Below, piece by piece: positions 26,656 through 47,100 of a stretch of DNA of 64,000 bases (within the stretch, counting starts at the first letter, position 1; every line of letters begins with the position of its first letter). The notes beneath the pieces are model-generated. The model did not search any database, was not told the origin of the DNA, and saw nothing but the letters and a program-made list of their open reading frames with translations. This DNA is from Xiphias gladius. Taxonomy: Eukaryota > Chordata > Actinopteri > Istiophoriformes > Xiphiidae. The position numbers and the translations under genes were made by a program. Location of the stretch: positions 27,500,001 to 27,564,000 of the forward strand of contig NC_053415.1 of NCBI RefSeq assembly GCF_016859285.1, in the 5' to 3' direction.

Positions 26656-26661
26656 AATAAA
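26656..26661 (+). terminator. lcp1: lcp1 distal poly(A) signal AATAAA
   Basis: AATAAA, followed about 30 bases later by TGTGCCATGTGTGCC. This is the preferred 3' end of lcp1 by sequence alone. Confidence 0.5.
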
Positions 26662-26699
26662 TGTTTCGGACTAAAGCCCAGACTGTGCCATGTGTGCCT

Positions 26700-29600
26700 A
26701 GTGTTGAAGTTTTTAAACTTAGTGATTACTCGATTAGTCTGTTACAGCAGTCGAATGACAATTTGTTGTTTGTTTTTCTGGCTCCAGCTTATGAAGCCCA
26801 AACACTGTAGGAGGTTAGCGGATGCGTCACAAGTATAACTGAATACAGCAATAGATAATAAAACTGAAGACCCACATTGATCCTGGACCAACTGGTGCCC
26901 TGAAAATACACCGAGATGCAAATTTTATCCTCATGTTAGCACGAGGAAAATGGGAAATATACAGTTTCAGTGACTAAATACAGGCTGAGACCAAAACACA
27001 GTAAAACTAAGAAACAGAACAGTAAAAGGATTTTGTTAAATTGTATTTAACCAACTGAGGCTTTAAGCTTTACATTCCTGTGCCAGTATTAACCATTGAT
27101 GTGTTCAGTTATATTTTTGACTTCTGACCTCTTGTTTCAGCTTTTATAATGTGAACATTTCTTTGCCTGTTTTTTATCACTGTACATTTGATTCTTTGGG
27201 TTTTTGGACTGTTGGCCATTAGTAATTATTTTTTACATTTAGGAAAAAAAAAAAAAAGATAAAGTACATAAATTAGTACACGGCCAATGCAGTAAACATG
27301 CAGGTGTCCCAGTCTTTGTTGGTTTTGTTTTACAGAATTCTGTGCAGCAGGTTAACGGTGAGGGATTGACTTTTTCAGTGCAGAACTGCATCTTTCCCCC
27401 TTCACGTCTTCCCTGTGTATTTCTGTGGGACATGATGCGTCTCGGGCAGAGCCACAGTCTCACCTGCTGTTTTTAAACCAAATCCAAACACATTTCAAAT
27501 CAGAAACTTTACGCCAAATCGACGCAACAAATAAACAGACTTTTGTATGAAAACCCGTGTCGTTATTTGATTGGATAAAAAGTCTCCTGGTATTTTGGTC
27601 CTTAGAGATTGTCCTGTAACACCATTTAAAGACGAAGCTAAAACCCCCTGAAAATCTCGTCACCTTGCTGCTGTGATGCACAACCACACCCCAGGGCACT
27701 GTGACATCACTGTGGGGCGTGGTTACACCTCTGACCACACCCAGAAGCGACGGCGCCTGTCAGAGGTGAAACAAGCTTGAAACTTTCAACAAGCGGGGAC
27801 GACAGAACCCCGATTCCCAGGACGCTGGTAAGTCAGTCTGAAAAGGAACAGTTCAGCATTTTGGGAAATACACTTAATCGCTGTCTTTCAGAGAGTCAGA
27901 TGTTCACATTGATCCCACTCTCATGTCCGTGTGTTAAATATGAAGCTACAGGCAGCAGCGGGTTAGCTTAGCTTAGCATAAAGACTGGAAACGGGGGGAA
28001 ACTGCTAGCCCGGCTCTGTCTGAAGGTAGCAACTACCAGCTCAACCGTTAAACTGTGTAACGTGTTAATCGGGGATCTGGAGGTGCCGGCAGATGGATTT
28101 TGTTCTGTTTCCAGTCTTTATGCCAGACGTGTCCCAAGCCGCTCCAGGCATATTTTAGTGCATCGGTGCAGGTTAAAATAGAGCCAACCAAAAACGAGTT
28201 CAGCCTGCTAGCGCTGCAGCGCTGCTCTCCTTTAGCACAGTCGGGCTCTGCACCGGAAGCACTTCAGAGCTCACGAGAGCCAAAAGGTAGAGTTTAGAAC
28301 ATGGACCCACAAAGCTCTGACGGAAACGAAGCCGATCTCTCTTCGCTTGTTATCAAAGCTGAGTGTAGAAAACGTTCAGGTAGGGCGCTGACCGTCACTT
28401 TCATCTGCAGCTGCAGGTCACATCTGCAGAAATACAACTGATCTAATTGGTCTGTGAGGAACTTGTCTGTTGTGGGTTTGTGTGTCTGAACTCGGCCAAA
28501 GATCATTTGTGAGGGAAGGAGCTCCACTCTGTAAGACCACTGTACCATCAGTGTTTTTCTAGTATCAAAAAAATCCAACAGAGTGAGACGTCTTCTCTTT
28601 AGATGATTAAGCTGATCGTTTTAATGGTTTTGAATCAGGAGCGTCAGTATTTGGCTTCAGGAGCCTGTGAAAAATAAGGTGTTTCAAGTTTAGTGGCTCC
28701 AGCTGTGACATCGATGTGTCAGGTACCCACATACTATTAGAGGATTCGGGGTCGAGGCCAGACCCGCTGAGCTGGGACAGCCCTACTTGATGCTGATGCT
28801 GTGTTCCTGTCCTGTGGGAGGGGACTTCATGATGGAAAGGTTCCCTTGTCGACGCCTTCGCATCGTCGGACAGCCGAGGAAAGCAGCGGCGCTACTGCTT
28901 CTCACTCATTACTGGACACAGTAACACTAACAAGACAAAGAACGACACAACGCTAGCTCACAAGCAACAGGACCGCAATTAGAACAAAATGCAATCATGT
29001 TCAGCGGTGGTTGTTTTATTATTTCTGAGTTGGGTGTGTGAGTGTTGACAACACTGTGGTATTCAGTTTCAGCATTGAATTACCTGCTTTCATGCACTTT
29101 TTAGCACCAACTCAGATACACCGGAGCTTTCAGGAGAACTCAGCTTTAACCGGCTGCTGGCTGTGGTTTCACACCAAACAGACACAGGAATGGGATCAAT
29201 CTTCTCATCTAACTCTCGGCAGGAGAGCAGCTGAAGCTTCCTCAAACGGGGGCCACGCTGTCTGTGGCTCAGGAATAGAGGGTCAGCCTGAAGTCAACAC
29301 GTACACGGGTTTTCAGTAACTTACCATGGCCCAGTCAGGGTGTGTTGAGGAGCTCTAAATGCTGCGTTCACAACGACGCGACCGGAACACCGGCTGGCTT
29401 CGTCACAGCAGCCAGACGGGAGTGATCAGCCACTCCGGCTGCTGGTGAGTTAAATACAGGATATAGACACTCACCTGATCAAAAAAAGAGTCCACAAGCA
29501 CAGAAACAACCTGAAAGTCAATTAAACAATCTGTTTAATTAGAGAAAACTTGCAAGATTTCATTTCCAAAGGAAAGCGAGTACTGAAAAAAAATGAAGCT

Positions 29601-29917
29601 GAATTGTGTCCGTCCTTATTTTTCTTCTTGAAAAGGGAGAGGAAGCGGTGACAAAGTTCAGAGGCACAACTGGACAGCAGACGGGAAGCAGTGGGCGAAA
29701 AGGACTTTAAGTCTGAGAAAAACTTAACTACATATTTACAATATTCATTCTCAGTTGAGCTGACCGCACCCGTTTCTGCTCCTATGATGACACCAAGAAG
29801 GTTTCTGGTAACTAAAGCGTGTCCCTTTAACCTGTTTGAAAGGAGGACGTGGCGGGGTGGTGTTATTCAGTAACTCAGGCCGCGTCTACGTCTCTGTTAG
29901 TGTCTCTGTGAGGAGCA
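26700..29917. other. Intergenic region between convergent lcp1 and cnot11
   Basis: No coding exon was recognised. It contains an A13 run near 27244, a percomorph dispersed repeat (27838-28035) and presumably the 3'UTR of cnot11 on the minus strand. A minus-strand AATAAA (TTTATT on +) lies at 29015-29020, about 0.9 kb beyond the cnot11 stop. Which poly(A) site is used cannot be told. Confidence 0.5.
27838..28035 (+). mobile_element. Percomorph dispersed repeat ('GTTAGCTTAGCTTAGCATAAAG' type), second copy
   Basis: It shares with 17140-17330 the words AGGAACAGT(T/C)CA(G/A)CATTTTGGGAAATAC, AGAGAGTCAGATGTTCACATTG, GGTTAGCTTAGCTTAGC and CTGCTAGCC(C/T)GGCTCTGTC. The two copies agree unusually closely for members of an old family. 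Confidence 0.7.
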
Positions 29918-38304
<8,387 letters not shown>

Positions 38305-38780
38305 GGTCTCCTCACCTGGGCTTGTTCAGCTTTTTGGAGATCGGCACTGTTATAAAGCTCTATACTGTCGGTCAATACAGCAAATGAAGCATCCCCGTGA
38401 TAAACTACGTGGAGTTAATTCATCTTTAAAGAAGAAACTACAGCCTGACAGTCATTACACGAGTTAGCAACGAGTTAGCTTAGCCTAGCAGCGCTAACTT
38501 GACAGAAACCGGCCAAGTCATCGCAAAAACGAAGAAGTCCGCCCGACGAAATCCACACTGACCGGTTCGGTGGCTACATAACAGTCTTCCAAAACCAGCA
38601 AACATTAAAAAAGCGTCATATCCAGATCTGTTGAAGCGTTATCACGACTGTTAAACACACGTCGGCTTCGTTAGCCGTTACAATTATGATTTGAACCTTT
38701 CGAAGCAGTGCGTCATGGGTAGCGTAGTTCCGAGGTTTCATGCCTACACCGGAAACAGCCCCCAGCCCCCAATCCCCCAC
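38305..38780 (-). promoter_or_regulatory. cnot11: Candidate cnot11 promoter region
   Basis: Sequence upstream of the cnot11 ATG is free of recognisable repeats. On the minus strand it contains ACTACGCTACCCATGACGCA (38709-38728), similar to the ZNF143/SBS consensus ACTACAATTCCCAGCATGC. A CCGGAA ETS core lies near 38749. Such elements are typical of housekeeping TATA-less promoters. The transcription start is not determined. Confidence 0.4.
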
Positions 38781-38968
38781 CTTAGGTGAGCGAAGACCCG
38801 CCCTACCCTGCCTCCGATTGGCCGGTAATCGTTGACTTTCGTCGCTTGGGGGGGTGGTCAGGTTTAGGGATGGAGACTGATGATTGGTTAGGGTTAGGGG
38901 AAGAATATCAGGGTAGGCCAATCAGAGAGAGGCTGGTTGCGGGTCTTTGCCCAACTCCGGTGGATTAT

Positions 38969-38991
38969 TTAAAAAAAAAAAAAAAAAAAAA
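38969..38991. repeat. Poly(A) run, about 23 bp
   Basis: A homopolymer A run follows GGATTATTT. It could be the tail of an old retroposed fragment, but no body upstream was recognised. Confidence 0.8.
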
Positions 38992-39663
38992 ATCACGTTT
39001 GGATTGATGCTTTTGCGAATACTCACAGTTAACAGAGAAATACACAGTAATTTCCTCTCCTCTCACTCTTTGAATACTGTGATAGAAACAGGGGGTGACA
39101 CATCATGACAACATGCCACGAGTTCTCTCTTTGTTCTCAGTCACAACATTTGAAAATGACAACATTTGGCCATTTACACCGGTACATATAATATATATAC
39201 TCGCTAAACCTCTGGTTTGAAAAACAGAAATCCGCTCAGGAATCAAGTGCCTGATGTAATTATATTTGGAGACCATTTTTCTTCCAATTGTGAAGATTTT
39301 ATTCTTTGTATTGTTACTTTTCGCTTCGCCAATATATATCTGAACAGATCATTTTACTTCTACCAGAAAGTCACAACAGTCGGTGGGTTACCTGGGTTTC
39401 TACTGCACCACCTTTACTTCGTTCCTACTCTTGTACATCACTTGTTTGCTCCCTAAACCGAACTAGTTGCAGAACAGTGAAGGGCAACATGTGTATGAAG
39501 GAACTATAGAGGCACAAACTATAATACACAGGCCTACCTGTAATATTCGGGGCCTTAATATTGAGAACGGGACGGGTCGTGGTGTAAAGGAAGGATCAGG
39601 CGTCTTGACTGGGCCTGGTCCCTGACTCCCCTGGACCAGTGAGATCCAGAGTGTCATGTACAC

Positions 39664-40239
39664 TGTACGGACAGATGATAGAGAGACAGACAGAGAGGAA
39701 GACAGAGAGACAGGAAGACACAGATGATAGAGAGACAGAAAAAAGACAGAGAGACAGACAGACAGACAGACAGAGAGACAGAGAGACAGGAAGACACAGA
39801 TGATAGAGAGACAGACAGATGATAGACAGAGAGAGAGACAGATGACAGAGAGATGGAGAGGAAGAAAGACAGATGATAGGTGTCTGTCTGTTGTCTGTCT
39901 GTCATCTGTCTGTCTATCTCTATCATCTGTAGATGACAGGACAGAGACAGAGACAGACAGAGAGGAAGACAGACAGATGATAGACAGAGAGAGAGACAGA
40001 TGACAGAGAGATGGACAGGAAGAAAGACAGATGATAGAGAGACAGACAGAGAGGAAGACAGACGGACAGGAAGACAGACAGACAGATGATAGACAGACAG
40101 ACAGATGATAGAAAGACAGACAGACAGATGATAGACAGACAGATGATAGATGGAGAGACAGACAGAAAGGAAGACAAACACAGACAGATGATAGACAGAG
40201 AGACAGACAGATGATAGACAGACAGACAAATAGATAGAC

Positions 40240-40278
<39 letters not shown>

Positions 40279-40559
40279 TGATAGACAGACAGACAGACAG
40301 ATGATAGACAGACAGATGGACAGACAGACAGACAGACAGACAGATGGACAGACAGATGATAGACAGACAGATGATAGACAGACAGACAGACAGTCTATCA
40401 TCTGTCTATCTATCTGACAGATGATAGACAGACAGACAGACAGACAGATGATAGACAGACAGACAGACAGACAGACAGATGGACAGACAGACAGATGATA
40501 GACAGACAGATGGACAGACAGATGGACAGACAGACAGATGGACAGATGGACAGACAGAT

Positions 40560-40597
<38 letters not shown>

Positions 40598-40690
40598 TGA
40601 TAGACAGACAGATGGACAGACAGACAGACAGATGATAGACAGACAGATGATAGACAGACAGACAGATGATAGACAGACAGACAGACAGAT

Positions 40691-40724
<34 letters not shown>

Positions 40725-40893
40725 TGATAGACAGACAGACAGATGATAGACAGACAGACAGACAGACAGATGATAGACAGACAGACAGACGGACAGACAG
40801 ACAGATGATAGACAGACAGACAGACAGACAGATAGATGATACACAGACAGACAGACAGACAGATGATAGACAGACAGACAGACAGATGACAGA
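39664..40893. repeat. GACA/GATA (Bkm-like) composite tetranucleotide array, about 1.23 kb
   Basis: The array is built of AGAC units punctuated by GATGATA words, giving higher-order units such as GATGATAGACAGACAGAC of variable length. The left third (39664-40060) is less regular, with AGAG. In two places the strand of the repeat flips: GTCTGTCTGTTGTCTGTC at about 39881-39930, and GTCTATCATCTGTCTATC at about 40394-40413. These create internal inverted repeats. The long Leu-Ser-Val-Cys and Asp-Arg-Gln-Thr frames across it are artefacts of the repeat. It lies between the divergent cnot11 and SLC1 promoters. Confidence 0.95.
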
Positions 40894-41187
40894 CAGAAGG
40901 TCGGAGGCCCTCTTACCTTCGCAGGTCACGTGATTCTCGTCATATTTGCCATAAAGTTCTGTCGTTAAAAATCGATTTTGAACCAAAACACTTGAAAAGA
41001 GCCAAACGGCGACAACTGATTCTCCCGAGCCTCTGAATCTTTACTCGGTGAGTACTTCGTGAAGATTATCCGGCTGGCTGACTAAGAAATGTCGTCCAGA
41101 GGTCTGTTATCACAGAAGCGAAGTGTGTTGACAAGTAGCTAGTCAGCCTCAGCCAGCTAGCGTCGGTTTGCTCAGGTTTCAGGTACA

Positions 41188-44100
41188 ATGGAGGACAACG
41201 CCGCTGAGGAGGACGGCGCCTCCGGCTCCAGGACCCGCTGCTGCCGCCCGAGGAACTGCTGGAGCTACTTCCTGAGGAACAGTTTTCAGACCCTGAGTCT
41301 GGCGGCTGTCGCCCTGGGTGAGCGGTGAAGCTACGGGTCGGTTTAGCCCGAGGCGCTAACGCTCCGCGGCATCGGACCCGGTCCGTCGATGCGAAGACTC
41401 AATTGGCCAAATGATAAAAGTGACTAGAAGTCAAACGACACTGAAACATACCTGATTGACGAAACCACTGAAATCACTCACAGCGGGCGTTTTTCCTACT
41501 TTAGGACGTTTTGAGGAACCGCTGAAGTTAAACCAAATGTGTATTTCCGGGGTCTAACTGCATAGTAATGTCGCGTTATCTTGTCTAATTATTGCTTTTT
41601 TAATTACACCACAGATTCACTTCCGGCCGCAGTCTCCCGCTCTGCCCTGTTCGTTAACTTTGACGGCAACAGGCCGGAATAAGGCATCGAGATGCGGGTT
41701 TAACTGGACACATACGCGTCCCTCGGCCGAATCAATAACGGCTGGTCCGGTTCACGACGCGATTCAGGGCCTCGGTAGCTGCGTTTCCCCTCGGACCGTG
41801 CGGGTAAGACGCGTGACACTTTTCACGCAGGTAGGGCGGGAGCGTCGTGGGCATTTTATTTTGAAAATGTCCTGGGTTTCGTTTTGGCGCCACCCAGCGG
41901 TGGCCTCCGTCACAGCACCGGGGCTGACACACACCGCCACATCTGGCTATTAATGCCCAGCGGTCTGAATGTGATGGGAGGAAACGCAGTTCAAGGCCGA
42001 AGTGGTCTGAATCATATAGCGGCAAACATGCTAACAAACATACCAAGCCATGAATTAGTGTTATTATTATTATGTGGCCTCTGCCTGACAAACGCCTAAA
42101 TGTTCCAGAGTTCTGACAGTAGGTTTTAGAGGTCGGTGTGGCTTCGCTTGGGAATTACATGTGCTCGGTGAATTTCAGCCACATGGTTCACGGTTGGCTC
42201 ATGAAACCTAGCTTTGTGTAAAAGTCTGTTTTAACCCTGTTACGTCCCCAGTCAGAGCGGCTTTTAATTTCTACAACGTCTTTGTTATTGCCTCGCAGGC
42301 ATCGTCCTGGGCCTGACTCTCAAGATCTACGTCCCGGTGTCGGAGCTGAACCAAGTCAACATTGCTTTTCCCGGAGAAATACTCCTGCGGATGCTCCAGG
42401 TGGTTACAGTTCCGCTCATAGTGACGAGTGTGATAACAGGTAGGCGGCAGGTGTATTTCCCACTGGTGGTTTGGCAAGTTTAAGCTCATTAATCTTAAAT
42501 TGGGTCTTTTTCTATGTAACTTTTGCTGAAGACCAGTCACTGCGATCACAAGTCGCGATAACAGGACAATGGTAAAGGCTAAAATGCGGCGTAACGGTAG
42601 CGCACAGCAGCATCTAGCTAAGGTTTGCTGACATTCGCCACCAAAAGCCACCGGTCGTACCGGACCAAGTCGGACTGTAGCAGCAAACCCCCTTAACGTA
42701 CCGAACTGACCAGGGTGAGTTCGATGACTTATTAAGAGGAAAGATTTGTTGTCTCTTTCAAAAGCTACATGGTCTGGCCTTAAGGTCTGCCGATCAGAGC
42801 GGAAGTGCTTCTGCCTCTTAAATCATGGTCAGATCAGGGACAGAAGACTCCATGAAGAGAAGCCGTCTGTGGTAAAATGCCGTGGATCAGCGGCCGGATA
42901 ACAGAGCTCTCTGTCGGCTGTGGCCGTCGCACGCCGCCTGCTTTTATGTGCCGGACAACATGGCGGAGCCGGACCGGCACTGCACCACGACGTGTGCGAC
43001 GTGTGACCCTCATTAAACCCCGTCCGTGGCCGACGCGAGGCTCGTGAAGACGCAAAGCTCGGCCCGGTAGAAGTACTGCAGGGCTGTTTAGTGTGTGTAG
43101 CCCAGGCGGCGGTTACCGATTGGTTTCCAGGCTACAGGTATAAAAATGTGTGCGACGCCGGTCAGCCAGTCCACAGTTTGAAGTAGGGTTTCATCGAAAC
43201 GATGCCTAATTTGAAATGGCCTGTTTATTTAACAAAGCCAGGTTTTAAACTTTAGACAGGTAGCGAGTAGATATTTAAGCTGTGACGCAGTATGTCTCAA
43301 AACGACCCTCACAGACGTACGTGGAACTCTGAGCTGCAACTGCAACCTTCCCTCACGTTCCACTGATGTCGCGCTCGTACGGGACTTTGCTGACCCTCCA
43401 CCCTGTCGTCTGCAGACCACAGCCTCCGCTCTTTTTGTCTGTGTCTCACAGGTGTTTCTGGTCTGAGCGTTGAAACCTCCAGAAGAATCGCTGTGCGCGC
43501 AGCAGTGTTCTTTGTCTCTACCACCCTCCTGTCTGTGATTACAGGTAAGAGCAGGGAATCTGCAGGTCCCGAAAAGTCTTAAACAGCACCGAATCCCTTC
43601 TTGCACAACGGGATTTTATGCTCACTGGTTGACAGGAAATCATGTCATCCGTCGTCCATTGTTCATGTCGTCAGCAGCAGGACAGCGAATGAGTCCGGCT
43701 GAGCCGCGCCACTGCTGAAAGCTGTAATTTTACGGGAGCTTGTTCCCGCTCCCCAGCGATGCCGAGCGACAATAGAGATCTGCAAACGTTACGAAGATAT
43801 GATGCCGAAGATCACGTGTTTCTCCGTCGATGGTTTGCAGTTCGGCATCGGTTTCGTTTCACAGTGTTTATCCCACGTAGAGACGTGTGTAACGTCGTAA
43901 CGTAGCACTTCCTGGTCAGTCCTGTATGACCTCTTAATCCAGCAGCGCTGTCGCGTTGTGTTCGCGTACGGAGCAGATGTAGCGCACGCTCACGTTGTGT
44001 TGTGTAGGTCTGATACTGGTCCTGACTATCAAGCCGGGGGTCGCCTACGCTGCTGAAAAGGGCGAGACGGAAGACGAGGAGTCCTTCTCCACTGTCGATG

Positions 44101-47100
44101 CCTTGTTGGATCTACTCCGGTGAGAAGAAAAGGGAATATTCTGACATGTTGTCTGTTTTTCCAGTTCAGAAAGGTTTTGAGGTCAGTCAGCTCAACCAGC
44201 TAGAGAATCTAAAATCACTTCTTAAGCAGAAACAGTTGTTGATGTCAGGTCCAGACAACGTCACATCCTGTCCTTGATTAGGTTGCATTTCTAACAGGCT
44301 TCTAATAGTGTGACTTTATTGTTTATAGGAACATGGTCCCACAAAACCTGATTCAGGCTTGTTTCCAACAGGTATGTTCCCCATTAAGGCATCCTGCTGT
44401 ATGACCTGCACACTTCCTCGGTCACGATGTGACCAATGATTTCTTTTTCTGTTTTCATCGTAGTACAAGACTGAGAGGGTGGAGTTTGAAATCAAAGCAG
44501 ATGAGAACTCCAGCCTGGAAATGGTAACTAGGAGGATTATCTTTTTGAAGTTTCCATTTGCAGTGATGATCCTGGATACACGAAGTTGCTCTCAGACCTT
44601 TGTCGTTAATGAGTCTTCGGTCCTGTGACAGAACGTGACAGAGGTGCAGCTGGTGGGCCACTACGTCGACGGAGCCAACACGCTGGGCCTCATCGTCTGC
44701 TCTTTTATTTTTGGCGTGACCCTCAACAGGATGGGAGAAAAAGGGAAGGCCCTGGTGGAGGTCCTTACCGTCCTGAACGAGGCCACAAAATGGGTGGTCA
44801 CCTTGATACTGGGGTAAAGTGAAACAACATCCTCCAAAATGTCTGACACTCTCCATGTTTGGAAAATGTAGAAAAACAGCACATCCTGTAGTGTAACGTG
44901 TGTTTTTGCTCACAAACACTGACATAGGGTCTTTTCTGCTCACGGCGTAGTGTGTCTTCTAACAAACGTATCAGTGTCTTTAACTCTCCCTCCCCCGGTA
45001 AATGTCGCCTCCGTACCAGAGGGGTTTTGGATCCTTTTTGGTTCCGGTGTCCAACAGCGTGTCCTCGGAATCGCATTAGATTTCTTCCGTTTCCTGAAAT
45101 GAGATTTGGACATGCAACAGACAAGAGTCTGATAAGTTTTCATGTTAGGCTGCTGCTCTCCAGTGGCTGAACGGGTTCAGTGCTGCTTTTATTTTGTTCA
45201 TCACATCCTTTCCTCTCCAGCTACTTGCCTTTCGGAGTGCTTTTCATGATTACAAGCCACGTCATTGAGGTTCACGACTGGGAAACTACCTTCAAACTTG
45301 GAAAGTTTATGCTAGTGGTTGCTCTCGGGTAGGTTTCCCTTTACTGTTTCAGCACTTCTGCCAGAATGGCGCTTGGGTTTCTGCCTTTCTCAGCAACATG
45401 TGATACACTTTTTGTTTTTTGATCATGTCATTTTGATTCATTTGTCTCCCAAGACATATGGGGACAAACATGTGCACCTGATGCCAGAGGTTATGGCCAC
45501 TATCTTTTAGTGCAGGGACTCAGCAACTGTTTTAAATATTTTCCTCCCCGTTTAAGCGGAGCAACGGCAATAAAAGGCCTATTTATGATCAGAAAATAAG
45601 TCATGCTAAAAAAGGAGGAATGCACTTGGGCTAATGTAGGCAGCCTGTACGTAGATGCTGCACTATCACTGTCATTTTGCTGTCTTAGATCTAATATCCA
45701 GCTAAAGTTTGCTAACATAGCTAACGTCAGCCACCGTCAGCCACCGGTCCTGCCAGACCATGTAAAGGCTGTGGCGGCAAAACCAACTGAGCCGTGGTGC
45801 CTTTTACTGCTGATGGATTCCCCTTTCCCTTTTTTTTAGGGGGGTGTTGTCAGCTGCTGTAGCAGCAGCGTTGTGAATGCTAACTCTTGCTGTTGATGTA
45901 ACTGTGTATTCCTGTTTCAGGCTTGTAATCCACGGAGCAATAGTTTTACCTCTTATCTATTTCCTGTGCGTGAGACACAACCCCTCCGCTGTCATCAAGG
46001 GGGCCTCTCCTGCCTTACTGACGGCACTGCTCATCTCGTCCAGGTAACTTCTTGTGTACGTTCACCATCAGAGCTGCACGAGCCGGGTCATATTTTAAGG
46101 GGCTTCACATTTATGGATAGTGCACTAACAGAGGATGCGCTGCGTCTCCAAGCTCTGCCACACTGCCGATCACTTTCCAATGCTGTGAGGACAGACTCAA
46201 CATCGACAAGAGGATCACTCGATTCATGCTGCCCATCGGGACCAACATCAACATGGACGGAACAGCCCTTTACGAAGTGGTCGCAGCGGTTTTCATTGCC
46301 CAGCTCAACCACATCAGCCTGGACTTGAGCCAGTTAATTACCCTCTCGTAAGTCGCACTTCCTGTTGTAAATGATGTGGGACATTTAAAAGCGCAGGGTA
46401 CAGTTTAATGTCAGTGTCTTCAGAAACCCTCCCAAGAGTCTCTGTGTTTGACCTGCAGTGTGACTTCAGCAGTGTCCAGCATCGGAGCGGCCGGGATCCC
46501 GGCTACAGGAGCAGTGACCACTCTCTTTGTTTTGACGGCAGTCGGTCTACCTGCGAAGGAAGCCTCCATCCTGGTGGTTGTAGAATGGCTCCTGTAAGTT
46601 CAAGACGTTACGTGGAACCTGTTTTCAATCTCCACTTAAGATACAAACGTTTAGATACAGAGCCACCGAAGGGTCATGGTGGGAATTTTTCTGAAATTCT
46701 TTTGCATTACATCCTCCAAAATGGAAGGGGAATGCAAAACTCAAAGCGAAGTACCACAGAAGTTATTGTGAGGGAACGCAAACTGTACTGTGCGGTGGTG
46801 AACCCCGTGGGGGTAGGCATTGGGTAGGGGTGCGTCGTGAGCCGGGCGGCAGGCTGGGCCGGGGGCCCGGGCGTCGCAGACTAGCTCTAGGGACGTGGAA
46901 TTAGGGTAAGGGAGCTCTGACGTCCACAGGGAGCTCGGAGCAGAGCCAGTTGAGGTGGATTAGGATGCGTCCTGGGCACCTTCCGTTTGGGGTCTTCCAA
47001 CTGGTAGGAGATCCCGGGGTAGCCCCAGAACACGCTGGAGAGATTATGTATCTCATCCGGCCTGGGAACGCCTCAGGATCCCCCGGGAGAAGTTGGAAAA

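Noticed and set aside
40410..40893. Could the regular GATGATAGACAGAC units be a CRISPR array
   Set aside because: There are no unique spacers of constant length, the units are simple tetranucleotides, and the DNA is animal nuclear sequence.
39463..40986. A 507-residue minus-strand frame and several smaller ones rich in Leu-Ser-Val-Cys
   Set aside because: Produced by the GACA/GATA tetranucleotide array. Composition follows the repeat, with no conserved domain.
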